DNA of 64,000 bases, from positions 1 to 64,000 of the IMG/VR virus record IMGVR_UViG_3300047476_001812; one strand, given 5' to 3'. The position numbers and the translations under genes were made by a program. The notes beneath the pieces were generated by a model. That model searched no databases. It was not told the DNA's origin and saw only the letters and a program-made list of their open reading frames with translations. Positions 8,237 through 16,488 of this stretch are shown in pieces; the first letter of the stretch is position 1; the number at the start of each line of letters is the position of its first letter. Source of the DNA: a virus.

Positions 8237-8572
8237 TTATTCTAACACATCTTCAGACACTTCCTTCAAAACGGATAAGTTGAAGTTTAATTGTTGACCA
8301 TCGGCAGAAGCCATAAAATCTTCTATCTGATTAATTAAGTCTTTGGCATACTTAAAAATGCTTTCACTGTCAGCATAGTCAAACTGGGGATATGTTTCTT
8401 TGGCAAAATAATAGTTGCGCTCTAGGTGAATTAAGTCTATTCCCAAAATGCCCCCGTTAGGACTAAGTAAATAAATAGACCATTCTCGGTATTGCAAATC
8501 TGGTTTACTGTCACTTAGTGGAGCAATACCCATAGAGAATTTATCTCTAATTTGCTTTTCTAGTTCTGTCAT
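8237..8572 (-). CDS. Uncharacterised protein, 111 aa
   Basis: An alpha/beta composition with a central strand-turn-strand (WSIYLLSPNGGILGIDL) and an acidic helical C-terminus. No strong ribosome site is visible. It directly follows the 45-residue gene at 8577. Function unknown. Confidence 0.5.
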   Translation of the reverse strand: MTELEKQIRDKFSMGIAPLSDSKPDLQYREWSIYLLSPNGGILGIDLIHLERNYYFAKETYPQFDYADSESIFKYAKDLINQIEDFMASADGQQLNFNLSVLKEVSEDVLE

Positions 8573-8576
8573 AACT

Positions 8577-8714
8577 TTATATTTTGCCCCAATTACTTTT
8601 ATCCGCTACGTCCCAAAATTGACCTCCCGTAATCCCATCGTCAGTGAAAATCAATGTAATTTTTTTGGTTTTTACACTGAAAACTACAAAGTATTTTTTA
8701 TTCCTAATCTTCAT
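8577..8714 (-). CDS. Small beta-rich protein, 45 aa (start uncertain)
   Basis: GGAGG six bases before the ATG decides this start. The peptide (KKYFVVFSVKTKKITLIF) is basic and beta-rich. The same frame stays open upstream to about 8852 and reads like protein (ARYRLIPEKDY), but it has no ATG; only a GTG at 8732 is available. The longer form could be expressed by frameshift from the gene at 8851, or may be decayed. Confidence 0.45.
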   Translation of the reverse strand: MKIRNKKYFVVFSVKTKKITLIFTDDGITGGQFWDVADKSNWGKI

Positions 8715-8850
8715 TATGTACCTCCAGTTCACGTCTATCCCCCAATTATTGCTAATTGGGGGTGTTCTATAATCTTTTTCAGGAATTAGTCTATAACGGG
8801 CATTTTTGCCTTTATTAAAGGTTAGGGAGTGAAAGTTTGCAGCAGTAGAT

Positions 8851-9414
8851 TTAATCTACTATTAAAATCTCAGCCTCTACCATCAATCTTTCAGCCCATA
8901 AGATAAAAGGCAACATTCCGTCATGGTATGCTTGGGGCGTACCAACAGTTGCATACCAGTTGTCGTAGTCAAGTCTTTCTTTTACGGCTACGCCTTTTAA
9001 GATTTTTATGACTGGACAAGGAAAAGTATCTCCATTTTGGATTATGGCTTCTTTTCTTATATGGAAATCTCCACCTGGACAACCAGGAGATTGCTCCCAA
9101 AGATTACAAGACAAAACCCACTGATGGAGTTCAGGGTATTGAGATAACTCAAACTCGTATTCATTCGCCGCATACCTTCCTTTGTAATGTTTTGCGACGT
9201 TACCTTTGGGGTCGAAAGATACTCCATTAATGGAGATGTGAGTGCATTCTTCTTTAGGTGCGTGTACTTTTTCAATCACTTTCTTGTAACCCCCTTTACC
9301 CATGTGAATGGTGTCAGTCATAAAATTACTATCTGACTGCTTAACTGAAATAGTGTCAGCAACGTAGCGGCTAACTTCAGCATATTTGAAAATGGAAATT
9401 TCTGGATAAATCAT
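8851..9414 (-). CDS. Uncharacterised protein, 187 aa
   Basis: I chose the ATG at 9414 (MIYPEISIFKY) because the recurrent leader AGGAGTAGTTAA directly precedes it. The longer frame would translate the GGCTAACGCC dyad. The protein has His and Cys clusters (ECTHISING, SCNLWEQSPGCPGGDFH) that could bind metal. It is part of the small-gene block; I do not recognise the family. Confidence 0.6.
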   Translation of the reverse strand: MIYPEISIFKYAEVSRYVADTISVKQSDSNFMTDTIHMGKGGYKKVIEKVHAPKEECTHISINGVSFDPKGNVAKHYKGRYAANEYEFELSQYPELHQWVLSCNLWEQSPGCPGGDFHIRKEAIIQNGDTFPCPVIKILKGVAVKERLDYDNWYATVGTPQAYHDGMLPFILWAERLMVEAEILIVD

Positions 9415-9488
9415 CTTAACTACTCCTAATTTTACTTTCAAAAAACATTCAGGCGTTAGCCTTGTTCTTCCCTTGACAAACAACTTAG

Positions 9489-9896
9489 TCAATCAAAAAT
9501 GTCCTGATTAACTAAAATGGGTTCAGCTAAATGGTCAAACTGTTTTAGACAGTCATCCCATGACATTACTTTTTCTGAAGACTGCTCCAACCCATAACCT
9601 TGAGTACCAAATCCAGATGAGCAATAAATAAACTCTTTTGTGAAAGGGTGAAATCTTACACCATGCCAGTAACAGTAGCCAGAAGAAGATTTCTCCTTAA
9701 CCTGACACAAAATTGCTAATGGTGTACAGATTAAATCCTCTTCATCCCTATACTGCCATTCGTACATATAGCATCTGGGAATAAAGTAAGAAATATCCCT
9801 TTGCTCTATTCTTTCAACTTTCCAGTCTTTTGGTAGACTTAAGGTTTCTTTAAGTTGAATTGTATCTTGTCGTTTGATTTCTTCAACGTTTGGCAT
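9489..9896 (-). CDS. Uncharacterised protein, 135 aa
   Basis: The leader AATTAGGAGTAGTTAAA precedes the ATG. The protein is aromatic-rich (YMYEWQYRDEEDL, YCYWHGVRFHP), suggesting a compact beta fold. It lies between two GGCTAACGCC-type dyads, as is usual in this block. Function unknown. Confidence 0.55.
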   Translation of the reverse strand: MPNVEEIKRQDTIQLKETLSLPKDWKVERIEQRDISYFIPRCYMYEWQYRDEEDLICTPLAILCQVKEKSSSGYCYWHGVRFHPFTKEFIYCSSGFGTQGYGLEQSSEKVMSWDDCLKQFDHLAEPILVNQDIFD

Positions 9897-9940
9897 TTTA
9901 ACTACTCCTAATTAGTTTTACTCTGACCAATGCTAATGCG

Positions 9941-10348
9941 TTAGCCTTGTTCTTTTTTCTTTGGGTAAACAAACTTTACTGGCTTACCATACTCTTTTAC
10001 CTGAATAGGCTTAGGAAGTTGATTACCATATTGTAAGACAAACCAGCAATAAAACTCATTGAGGACACATTCTTTGTTTAACTTTTTGAATTGCCTTCTA
10101 GTCCAAGATTTATATTCCCTAAAAAAGAGAACCTCTTGACCTTTATAACATTCTATTACAGCCCTAACTTTACTTCCAGTAGTATTGAGTGAAAGCTCAA
10201 AGTAAGAATCAGGAAATCTGTTGTCAATTTGGCAATACTCAACATAAGTTTTACCAAAGTGTTTTACAAAGAAATTTAGGGTGATGCCTTTCACCCCAAT
10301 CTTAAAACTACCATCATAGTGGTAGGAATCTATTTCAGTTATTTGCAT
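9941..10348 (-). CDS. Uncharacterised protein, 135 aa
   Basis: Aromatic and basic (FFREYKSWTRRQFKKLNKE), perhaps nucleic-acid binding. Its stop codon is the TAA inside a GGCTAACGC dyad, so the last codons are CAA GGC TAA. The same Gln-Gly ending occurs in the genes at 18968 and 35056. Function unknown. Confidence 0.55.
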   Translation of the reverse strand: MQITEIDSYHYDGSFKIGVKGITLNFFVKHFGKTYVEYCQIDNRFPDSYFELSLNTTGSKVRAVIECYKGQEVLFFREYKSWTRRQFKKLNKECVLNEFYCWFVLQYGNQLPKPIQVKEYGKPVKFVYPKKKEQG

Positions 10349-10457
10349 ACAAATAATAGAATCCCTTTACAAAAGAGAATGTGCCTTTGAAGCAAAATAG
10401 TCTCGTATTCCATTAACTCTATATCTTCTCTGAGATGATAGAGGTATGCTGATATGC

Positions 10458-10883
10458 TCATCTTCTAATCCCCCAATTTTCCAGCTTTAAAAGTTTTCTT
10501 GCTGTTAGTATTTCGTCTATAGAAAGACAAATGCGTTCAGGTGCAGAAGAGTCTTGTGTGGGGGTTTCTAATTTGCACCACCACCAATAACCTCCAATAC
10601 CATGAGGTCTATCTACCAAAAAGCAAGATGAAGAATCAGATGCCAGAACTTTAATTAACAGTTTATGGCTTTTTAATTGTTCTACAACAGCCTCTACCAT
10701 CTTTGATTGAATCCAGCACTCAATGTCAAAAACATCAAGTTCGCCTTTTAGATGTTTCTCAACACCTTCTTTAAGTGCATATATTAAAGACGGCTCAATA
10801 AGTATCCCCCTGCTCTCGTATGCAGCCATATTAGACATTATGTAATCAAAAAGAATGTGTTTCTTTGTTTGTGTTGAAGCCAT
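10458..10883 (-). CDS. Uncharacterised protein, 141 aa
   Basis: The N-terminal half is helical, with a central Trp-rich strand (GIGGYWWWCKLETP). The protein ends with a basic segment. It is flanked upstream by a GGCTAACGCC dyad at 10936. No known motif is visible. Confidence 0.55.
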   Translation of the reverse strand: MASTQTKKHILFDYIMSNMAAYESRGILIEPSLIYALKEGVEKHLKGELDVFDIECWIQSKMVEAVVEQLKSHKLLIKVLASDSSSCFLVDRPHGIGGYWWWCKLETPTQDSSAPERICLSIDEILTARKLLKLENWGIRR

Positions 10884-10976
10884 TATTTTAATCCCATCTT
10901 TTTAAAACAAGAACATCTTTCATCACTACTAAATTGGCGTTAGCCAAGTTTTTCAACTCAACTAACACCTTAATTG

Positions 10977-11228
10977 CTAGGCTGCGTGAGACTCTTCTTC
11001 TACTTCCTTGATTCCTTCTTCAATAATTTCTTCAATCATTTTAAAGAACTCATCAGAGGCTTGAATTAGAATCTCAGGCATATAACCTGTTTTAACAATC
11101 CTTTTAAGAGGCAATCCCCAATCAATTAAACAAATAGATTGAGGCATAGATTCAGGGTGACAGAAATTAACTGTACCACCTAGACTTCTAATTCTATCAA
11201 TCATTGTTTGAATTTCTGCGTAAGTCAT
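10977..11228 (-). CDS. Uncharacterised acidic protein, 83 aa
   Basis: I placed the start at the ATG at 11228 (MTYAEIQTMIDRI), 11 bases after GGAG. The C-terminus is very acidic (IIEEGIKEVEEESHA). It overlaps the end of the gene at 11197 by about 30 bases, suggesting coupling. Family unknown. Confidence 0.5.
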   Translation of the reverse strand: MTYAEIQTMIDRIRSLGGTVNFCHPESMPQSICLIDWGLPLKRIVKTGYMPEILIQASDEFFKMIEEIIEEGIKEVEEESHAA

Positions 11229-11412
11229 TATCAAATTCACTCCTTTTTTTAATTGCTATCTTGATTGAGCCAAAAAGCTGTTGTTCATTACTTTCTCTGA
11301 TGCCAAATACTTCACCTTTATAGTGAACAACAGCCATGTACTTACCATCAAAATAACCACCAGCTATGTCAGCAACTTCGGGTTTTATAGGTTCAAACTT
11401 TTCTTCTTCCAT
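11197..11412 (-). CDS. Uncharacterised protein, 71 aa
   Basis: I prefer the ATG at 11412 (MEEEKFEPIKPEV), preceded by AGGAAC, over an upstream ATG that would overlap the Gp157-like gene by about 90 bases. The middle (GGYFDGKYMAVVHYKGEVFGI) reads like a small beta domain. It is coupled to the Gp157-like gene by a 20-base overlap. Confidence 0.55.
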   Translation of the reverse strand: MEEEKFEPIKPEVADIAGGYFDGKYMAVVHYKGEVFGIRESNEQQLFGSIKIAIKKRSEFDNDLRRNSNND

Positions 11413-11962
11413 TAGTTCCTGAAATAGGTTTAAAGCCAACCTTAACGCCCCTAGAAACTTTAGCAACTTTGCCAACATCTTCACCTCTTTTATGAGCGGC
11501 TAACAATTCTTTTTTTAAGGGAATATATTCAACCCTAGTCTCCCTAAATTGTTCAGGAAACTCTGGAGATGAAGGGTCAATCAGTAACTCCTCGACTTTG
11601 GGAGGGTTAAGTGAAAAGAATATTCTTTTAGAAGTCCCTAGAGTTTCTTCTGTGAGAATATTCTTTTCATAAAGTTTAATCAAGACATCAGTGCGAGATT
11701 GGATTTGTTTTTTGATAGAATCAACTCTTAACTGATACTTCTCTTTGGCTGCTTTGAGTTCAGCCTCTGCCCCAACTAAAGCTATTTCCAAATCATCCAT
11801 TTCATTTACTACAAAATCTACCAATTCAGGAATAAATTCTTGTAGTACAGAAATGCGTTCTATTACTTCACTCTCCCCAGCTTCGATGTATTCATCAAAA
11901 TTTTCCCAAAGAGATTGAAGTACGTGGGAATAGTATGATAGTTTATTAATTGTGTTAGTCAT
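11393..11962 (-). CDS. Gp157-like (siphovirus Gp157 family) coiled-coil protein, 189 aa
   Basis: The layout matches the Gp157 family: an N-terminal helix (YYSHVLQSLWENFDEYIEAG), a long Glu/Lys coiled coil (about 60-115), then a conserved tail. In the tail, FSLNPPKVEELLI, VEYIPLKKELLAAHKRGEDV and GVKVGFKP correspond to the family's conserved tail motifs. Members sit in phage early or replication regions; one is linked to phage resistance in Streptococcus thermophilus. The molecular role is not established. Confidence 0.7.
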   Translation of the reverse strand: MTNTINKLSYYSHVLQSLWENFDEYIEAGESEVIERISVLQEFIPELVDFVVNEMDDLEIALVGAEAELKAAKEKYQLRVDSIKKQIQSRTDVLIKLYEKNILTEETLGTSKRIFFSLNPPKVEELLIDPSSPEFPEQFRETRVEYIPLKKELLAAHKRGEDVGKVAKVSRGVKVGFKPISGTNGRRKV

Positions 11963-12069
11963 TGTCTGTTCCTCTTCCTCTAATTTCTATCACCAACACT
12001 AAGGCGTTAGCCATTTATTCAACTAGTTAAATAATTAAGGGAGACCTTGTAGCCTCCCTTGTGGTTTAT

Positions 12070-12954
12070 TTAGTAGTCAACTTCACCTGGTGGTAATGCT
12101 GACTTTATAAGTTGTGGCTCATCAAGTAGGTTAAGATTGCCATTAATAGGATGAAACTCTTCAAGTTGTTTAAGAATCCTGTCTGCAAAAGCAGCAAATG
12201 ATTTCCGAGTACCTTGAATCCGTCCATACTTAGGCATATTGAACGACTTATTTAATTCAGCTTTTGATTTGCTGCTAGGCTCTGTAAATGACTCTACAAC
12301 ACACACAAAAGACTGGTTCTCCTCACCAACTAATTCACCCGTAAACTTGGGATTAAATATTAAGCAAGCTTTAGCCTGTTCATTTAAAGTCAAGTATTCT
12401 CCATCCGAAGAATAGTTTTTGGTGTAAGCAGACTCAGCGAGTTTGCCAAAAGCATCCCAAGCTTTGCCAAATGTTGCAGCAGCCGCACCTTTGACGCTTA
12501 AAACTAGGGGTAAACTGTGAATAAACTCACCTTTAGAATCTAGCAATTGAATCAGATAAAAGGTTCTTAAAGAAGTCCCACCCCTAGTCTCAGGGTTGTG
12601 GTGAATGTATTGACCTATTTCGTTTTCGTACGATTGAAGTATAGCTCCAACCTTACCTAAACCCAATTCCGCTCCTTTCTTAGTAACCTCTACTAGGCGT
12701 GGACTGACACCCAGGATATGAAGCTTGGGTGAAGAGAAAAAATAACCAGATTCTTTGGTTTTCTCTTTATCCCTATATTGATGAGTGTATTTATCATACT
12801 CACCATCAACCTCATTCCATCCCGCCAATTTAGCGTCTTTTTCTTTTACAAATAGCCCCGGACGACTTTCCGAGTTCAATAACTGACAAACTGGAAGCTT
12901 GCCAATATTTCCACGGAACTCATCTTGAGTAAACATATCTAAAGTAGCTGTCAT
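12070..12954 (-). CDS. DUF5895-like cyanobacterial protein, 294 aa
   Basis: The N-terminus (GNIGKLPVCQLLNSESRPGLFV, then AGW) resembles a family I associate with cyanobacterial genomes and plasmids as DUF5895. Later the chain is beta-rich, then basic and helical. Its neighbours are a Gp157-like gene and small phage genes. A nucleic-acid-binding role is conceivable but not shown. The family name is from memory and should be treated as tentative. Confidence 0.5.
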   Translation of the reverse strand: MTATLDMFTQDEFRGNIGKLPVCQLLNSESRPGLFVKEKDAKLAGWNEVDGEYDKYTHQYRDKEKTKESGYFFSSPKLHILGVSPRLVEVTKKGAELGLGKVGAILQSYENEIGQYIHHNPETRGGTSLRTFYLIQLLDSKGEFIHSLPLVLSVKGAAAATFGKAWDAFGKLAESAYTKNYSSDGEYLTLNEQAKACLIFNPKFTGELVGEENQSFVCVVESFTEPSSKSKAELNKSFNMPKYGRIQGTRKSFAAFADRILKQLEEFHPINGNLNLLDEPQLIKSALPPGEVDY

Positions 12955-13135
12955 TGTTTTGTTCCTTGTGATTCTAAGTAAGACTTTATGATTCTTGTTG
13001 AGAAATTATTCCTCACAATTGAAGGGGCAATCGCCCCTATAGCCTTGAGGGAAGTACAGACAAATTAAAAGGGAACTTCGTGCTTCGCAAAGCTAAAGCT
13101 AAAGCTCCCTCACAACCACTAAGGCGTTAGCCGCC

Positions 13136-13372
13136 CTATTTCAAGCGATTTTGAAGAAACCCTTCTAAGCCATCACGGTCTTCATCACCAGCAAAAAAAT
13201 CCACTACTGGAAGGAAATAGGCAGGGGAAAGAGATAGAGGTTCGCGAATTTGAGTTAAAATGCCGCAAGCTTCTTTTAAAGTTTCATCTTCAACTTCTGA
13301 ATATCTCTTGACAAGAGTCTCTAACTCTCGTGCCAAGGTTTTGTGAGTCAATGCTTTTTCTGATTTAGCCAT
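13136..13372 (-). CDS. Uncharacterised helical protein, 78 aa
   Basis: Mostly helical and charged (LARELETLVKRYSEVEDETL). The start is 13 bases after an AGCAAAGTAAAC copy of the repeated 12-mer, with AGGA between. That makes it a likely target of the phage-specific regulatory signal. Function unknown. Confidence 0.55.
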   Translation of the reverse strand: MAKSEKALTHKTLARELETLVKRYSEVEDETLKEACGILTQIREPLSLSPAYFLPVVDFFAGDEDRDGLEGFLQNRLK

Positions 13373-13429
13373 GGTTTTAATTCCTGTTTACTTTGCTGTT
13401 TTAAGTTTATACTGCATTACACTTATTGT

Positions 13430-13681
13430 CTACTCTTTCACCAAAAATTCTGGATTAAAAAAGTAAGTTAACTGCCAATTCCAACCAGCCATGTAATGAG
13501 CAGAATGAGTCCTTTGTGGCTTATCTATCTGCCCATTCATAAAAGACTTAGCATCATCAACTCCATTGCAGTAATCTAACTCGTCCTCAGTTACAGAATT
13601 GGGAAAATCTGGAAGGCATGAGTAATCCTTGACTGAGAACTCCATTGCTTGAGCTTCAGCCATTCCAGCTAGATATGACAT
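13430..13681 (-). CDS. Uncharacterised protein, 83 aa
   Basis: Acidic, with Cys and aromatic residues (SCLPDFP, YMAGWNWQLTYFFNP). The phrase HSAHYMAGWNWQL reads like a small conserved phage domain that I cannot name. It lies downstream of a stem-loop at 13713-13741. Confidence 0.5.
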   Translation of the reverse strand: MSYLAGMAEAQAMEFSVKDYSCLPDFPNSVTEDELDYCNGVDDAKSFMNGQIDKPQRTHSAHYMAGWNWQLTYFFNPEFLVKE

Positions 13682-13712
13682 AGTAGTAAAATCCTTTAGA
13701 TAATTTAGTGAT

Positions 13713-13749
13713 GCCCATTCCCGATAAGTCAGGATATGGGCTTTTTTTT
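13713..13749 (+). terminator. Stem-loop with T8, plus-strand orientation
   Basis: GCCCAT (13713-13718) and ATGGGC pair, and are followed by eight T on the + strand. The flanking genes are on the minus strand, so it would stop antisense RNA. Alternatively it is a 3'-end structure of the minus gene ending at 13748. Confidence 0.4.
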
Positions 13750-13945
13750 ATTCGACTTCAGTCCAACCAGGTTCGATGAAGTTAGAAATCCATTCTTGAA
13801 CGTAATTATCAAGAATCTCTTCAATTTGTTTGGGATTCAATTTAGACCACTCTTCCTCTGAATAACCCAGTTCATCTATGTTAACCGTGTCTTCATGAAT
13901 TGCACTAGCAAACCCCGTCTTGCAGTATAATTTGTACGTTTTCAT
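13748..13945 (-). CDS. Uncharacterised acidic protein, 65 aa
   Basis: A basic N-terminal strand (MKTYKLYCKTGFASAIHEDT) is followed by an acidic helix ending in WISNFIEPGWTEVE, a layout common among very small phage proteins. The ATG overlaps the stop of the winged-helix gene upstream by four bases, so the two are coupled. Confidence 0.5.
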   Translation of the reverse strand: MKTYKLYCKTGFASAIHEDTVNIDELGYSEEEWSKLNPKQIEEILDNYVQEWISNFIEPGWTEVE

Positions 13946-14211
13946 AATAAACTCAACTGATTCCCTAGAGTTTCCATCACCACTTCTCTGGCGTTAGCCA
14001 GTCTGTAATAAGATTTTTGCCCAGACTGAGAAAGTTTAGGCAAAGAACTACAACTACCTTCTCTCAGAATAAGAATATTACATCCCTTTTTCCGTAACTT
14101 GTGAACTGCATCACCGTATCTGGCATCAGCAATTTTGGAAAGCTCATCTGAGTAATGCCATTGACCATCTTGAAGAAGGTCTAGTAAAAGGTCTTGTTTA
14201 GTTTGCAACAT
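13942..14211 (-). CDS. Winged-helix protein with a clamp-binding-like C-terminus, 89 aa
   Basis: The sequence LLDLLQDGQWHYSDELSKIADARYGDAVHKLRKKG has the helix-turn-helix plus wing layout of small phage wHTH proteins. It ends in QLSLL, close to the QLSLF consensus by which proteins bind the bacterial sliding clamp. The start is 15 bases after an AGCAAAATAAAC copy. A regulatory or replication-linked role is inferred. Confidence 0.55.
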   Translation of the reverse strand: MLQTKQDLLLDLLQDGQWHYSDELSKIADARYGDAVHKLRKKGCNILILREGSCSSLPKLSQSGQKSYYRLANAREVVMETLGNQLSLL

Positions 14212-14226
14212 TGTCCAAACCTATCC

Positions 14227-14238
14227 GTTTATTTTGCT
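14227..14238 (-). promoter_or_regulatory. AGCAAAATAAAC motif before 13942-14211
   Basis: An exact copy of the repeated 12-mer, 15 bases before the start at 14211, followed by GGA. A GGCTAACGCC dyad lies just upstream at 14252. Confidence 0.6.
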
Positions 14239-14251
14239 TCACAATCACTAA

Positions 14252-14261
14252 GGCGTTAGCC
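14252..14261 (-). repeat. GGCTAACGCC dyad family (representative copy)
   Basis: This short dyad (GGC-TAAC-GCC, read on the minus strand) recurs between genes near 7541, 9452, 10936, 12003, 13123, 13990, 14252, 18964, 19959, 20817, 21208, 24384, 26109, 34814, 35052, 44373, 48463, 50612, 52460, 55813 and 58973. It is commonly followed by a TTAGTGGTGATG-like string. Related dyads with other loops (GGGGCGATTGCCCC) occur near 4585, 13025, 21895 and 36445. All sit after a gene's end and before the next ribosome site. They may be transcript-end or leader hairpins. Confidence 0.75.
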
Positions 14262-14435
14262 TTTACTCTTATCCTATATTACCTCTAGTCTGACTGCAAT
14301 AATATTGCATTGGTGTAACATTCTAGTTAAATGCACTGCTTAAAAATAAAATCATCTATCAAAAGTAGTAAATATAAGTGAGTCAAATCACTTCCCATGT
14401 GTCTAAAGTGATGCTATAGTAAACTAGACAAGAAA

Positions 14436-14462
14436 AAACCCACCGCAGTTAACGGCAGGTTT
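14436..14462 (-). terminator. Stem-loop with T-run on the minus strand
   Basis: AAACCTGCCG and CGGTGGGTTT pair around a seven-base loop, with T6 following on the minus strand (14438-14433). It lies in the divergent region between 14211 and 14582. On the plus strand the same stem lacks a good T-run. Confidence 0.45.
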
Positions 14463-14465
14463 ATT

Positions 14466-14581
14466 AGCAAAATAAACGGAATTTAAGCAAAAGCAGTCAA
14501 TCTCAAGTTGGGTACGAACCAACTCATACCAAGGTTGATAGCTTTTGCCTTGGTTCAGTTATACCCCTAACTATATTCTCT
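14466..14581 (+). promoter_or_regulatory. Structured leader with AGCAAAATAAAC and alternative hairpins
   Basis: An AGCAAAATAAAC copy (14466-14477) starts a 104-base leader before the gene at 14582. An outer stem GCAAAAGC/GCTTTTGC (14487-14494, 14541-14548) encloses AGTTGG/CCAACT (14506-14511, 14519-14524). A second possible stem ACCAAGG/CCTTGGT (14528-14534, 14548-14554) competes with the outer one. This two-state layout is typical of attenuators. The rest of the 14212-14581 gap holds the 13942 promoter motif and a short palindrome, GCAATAATATTGC. Confidence 0.45.
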
Positions 14582-14920
14582 ATGGTCGCAATTTGCAATA
14601 CTGATAACCAAGAAAATAACAAAAGACTCCACTTCTACCTTTTTGCTTATGAATCCATACTTAGGGCAAATCTACTACCATCAGTAAAGGTAGTAGCTCA
14701 AATATTAATCTACCAAGGTGCATTAAAAGATTGCGGTTCTTGCATAACCAATGAAATCATAGCAGGACTTGCTGGGCTTGATATAGCTACAGTGCAAAGG
14801 CAAGTAGGCTTACTTGTCAAGCTAAAAATATTTTATCGTCATAGAGAGGGACGGAATAGCCCCTACACCTACCACTTCAACAGGAATACTGAAGAATGGG
14901 AGGTAGAGAGATATGTGTAG
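14582..14920 (+). CDS. Winged-helix DNA-binding protein, 112 aa
   Basis: The C-terminal half (CITNEIIAGLAGLDIATVQRQVGLLVKLKIFYRHREG, split here as one domain at about 60-98) has the helix-turn-helix and wing of replication-initiator or MarR-like folds. Cys pairs near the N-terminus are not obviously metal-binding. The gene opens the replication block and has the structured leader described at 14466. No clear ribosome site precedes the ATG. It may regulate or assist the initiator at 15035. Confidence 0.6.
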   Translation: MVAICNTDNQENNKRLHFYLFAYESILRANLLPSVKVVAQILIYQGALKDCGSCITNEIIAGLAGLDIATVQRQVGLLVKLKIFYRHREGRNSPYTYHFNRNTEEWEVERYV

Positions 14921-15034
14921 GCTCTTTATTTATGATATTCTTTATTTAAGTTTCCAAAATAAAGACCCCGCAATGCTGGAAACATTCGGGGATTGGCGAC
15001 TCACTCATTTGTTTAAACCTCTTGGAGTCACATT

Positions 15035-16168
15035 ATGAATATAGCACAAGATTTTAATTCGACAACATTTAATTTAATTTCCAGTTTGCTTTCTTCTCCC
15101 ATCAGCTTTCACCAAATCTTTGCAAGAGTAGGTGGTGGAGCAACAGAGGGATTGTTCCTAAGCCAGCTCTACCACTGGACACAAGCTGTGAAGGAAGAGA
15201 ATAAGTGGATTGAAAGAACCTACCAGCAATGGCATGAACTTACCTATCTCACCCGCAGAGAGTTAGATGCAGCCCGCAAAAAACTAAAAGCATTAGGTAT
15301 TCTTGAGGAAAAGAAAGTAGGTTCTAAACAAAACATTCTTTATAAGTTAGATATCTCTGGTTTGTTCAAGCTGATTATAGAAACTTGTAATCCCAGTACA
15401 GATATACTAGACCAGCCTACAACGGTAGAATCAGGGTTTGAGGGTGCGCCAGTAAAAGGGGCAAAAGAGCTAGGACTCTTACCGGTATTGGATTTTCCTG
15501 TGCGCGAGATGGCTAGTCCACTACAGGAGTTTCCAGTAGTAGATTCAATTCCACCAATTCAAGAATTAAAATTTGTAGAACCTTTACCAATACTTGATTT
15601 CCTATCCCACCAGCCTATAGACTATGAACCACTTCCACTACAGCAAAGCTATTCCTCTACCCAGAAGTTTGAGGACAAATGGAAGCCTAAACCCTTGCAG
15701 CCTTGGAGGACTAGTCTTGGTAAACACCAATATAAACCTGATGTAGTTAAATACCTTAAAGAAGTTTATCTACCCAGGACACCGCATTACGAAGGCAAAG
15801 AAATTACTTCTGGTCAAGTTATGATGTGGCTTGCTAAACGAGAATATGATGAGCAGGGTTTAGCTTTAATTGAAGCCATGATGTTGGATTTCCAGGAATA
15901 CACCACATCACCTGCGGCTAACGCCGCTAGAGCGTTGAAGGAAATAGATAATCTTCCTTCATGGGTCAAAACCTCTTGGGCTTGGGTAAAAACTCAATAC
16001 AAAGAATATTTGGAATGTAAATGCGACTTATCTAAGTTCCATTACACCAAATCTCAAGCTGAGATAGACGTGTGGGAATTATGGATTAGTAAAACATTCC
16101 CTGACAATTTCCCCAATATGCTTGCAGACAAAAACAAGATATTGAGTAATTTAAGGAATGTGGCATAA
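15035..16168 (+). CDS. Phage replication initiator / helicase-loader-like protein, 377 aa
   Basis: The N-terminal 110 residues form a winged-helix domain like plasmid/phage initiators (GLFLSQLYHWTQA, then YQQWHELTYLTRRELDAARKKL, then LGILEEKK). A Pro-rich linker (about 130-225) joins a C-terminal helical domain. GGAG precedes the ATG. The N-terminal replication module, linker and C-terminal domain order is that of DnaD/O-type initiators that load helicase. DnaB lies 0.7 kb downstream on the same strand. The origin may lie within or beside this gene. Confidence 0.65.
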   Translation: MNIAQDFNSTTFNLISSLLSSPISFHQIFARVGGGATEGLFLSQLYHWTQAVKEENKWIERTYQQWHELTYLTRRELDAARKKLKALGILEEKKVGSKQNILYKLDISGLFKLIIETCNPSTDILDQPTTVESGFEGAPVKGAKELGLLPVLDFPVREMASPLQEFPVVDSIPPIQELKFVEPLPILDFLSHQPIDYEPLPLQQSYSSTQKFEDKWKPKPLQPWRTSLGKHQYKPDVVKYLKEVYLPRTPHYEGKEITSGQVMMWLAKREYDEQGLALIEAMMLDFQEYTTSPAANAARALKEIDNLPSWVKTSWAWVKTQYKEYLECKCDLSKFHYTKSQAEIDVWELWISKTFPDNFPNMLADKNKILSNLRNVA

Positions 16169-16257
16169 TCTCACCGCCCCCAAAGCGTTAGCTTCCTTAA
16201 TACCTTTGCCCTGTGCTATCTTTAGATTAATGTAACAATTAGTCTGAAGATATCTTT

Positions 16258-16488
16258 ATGGGATATAACTCAGGTCGTGGTGGTAAAAGAAATGGTGCTG
16301 GTAGACCTGCTACTGGTGTTGGGAAAGTAATGAGAATAGCTACTAACTTATCCCGTGAGCAGTTAGAAGCTGCTCTTAATTTACTTGATGAGTATGAGGA
16401 GATATCTGAAAAGAGTTCTCCTACATCCCCAAGGTTTGAACGGTTGAGAGAAATGTTGAATAAATATAAGGCGATTAAAAATGGATAA
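16258..16488 (+). CDS. Small basic GGKRNGAGRP protein, 76 aa
   Basis: The N-terminus GRGGKRNGAGRPATG is an AT-hook-like signature found at the start of many small phage and plasmid DNA-binding proteins. It is followed by a helical region (SREQLEAALNLLDEYEEI). The stop overlaps the next gene by eight bases. A minor-groove DNA-binding role is the usual inference for this signature. Confidence 0.6.
   Translation: MGYNSGRGGKRNGAGRPATGVGKVMRIATNLSREQLEAALNLLDEYEEISEKSSPTSPRFERLREMLNKYKAIKNG

Noticed and set aside
14582-14600. The start ATGGTCGCAATT as another copy of the GCTACGC leader element
   Set aside because: Only the first seven bases match and the dyad and TTGTAGTT are missing.
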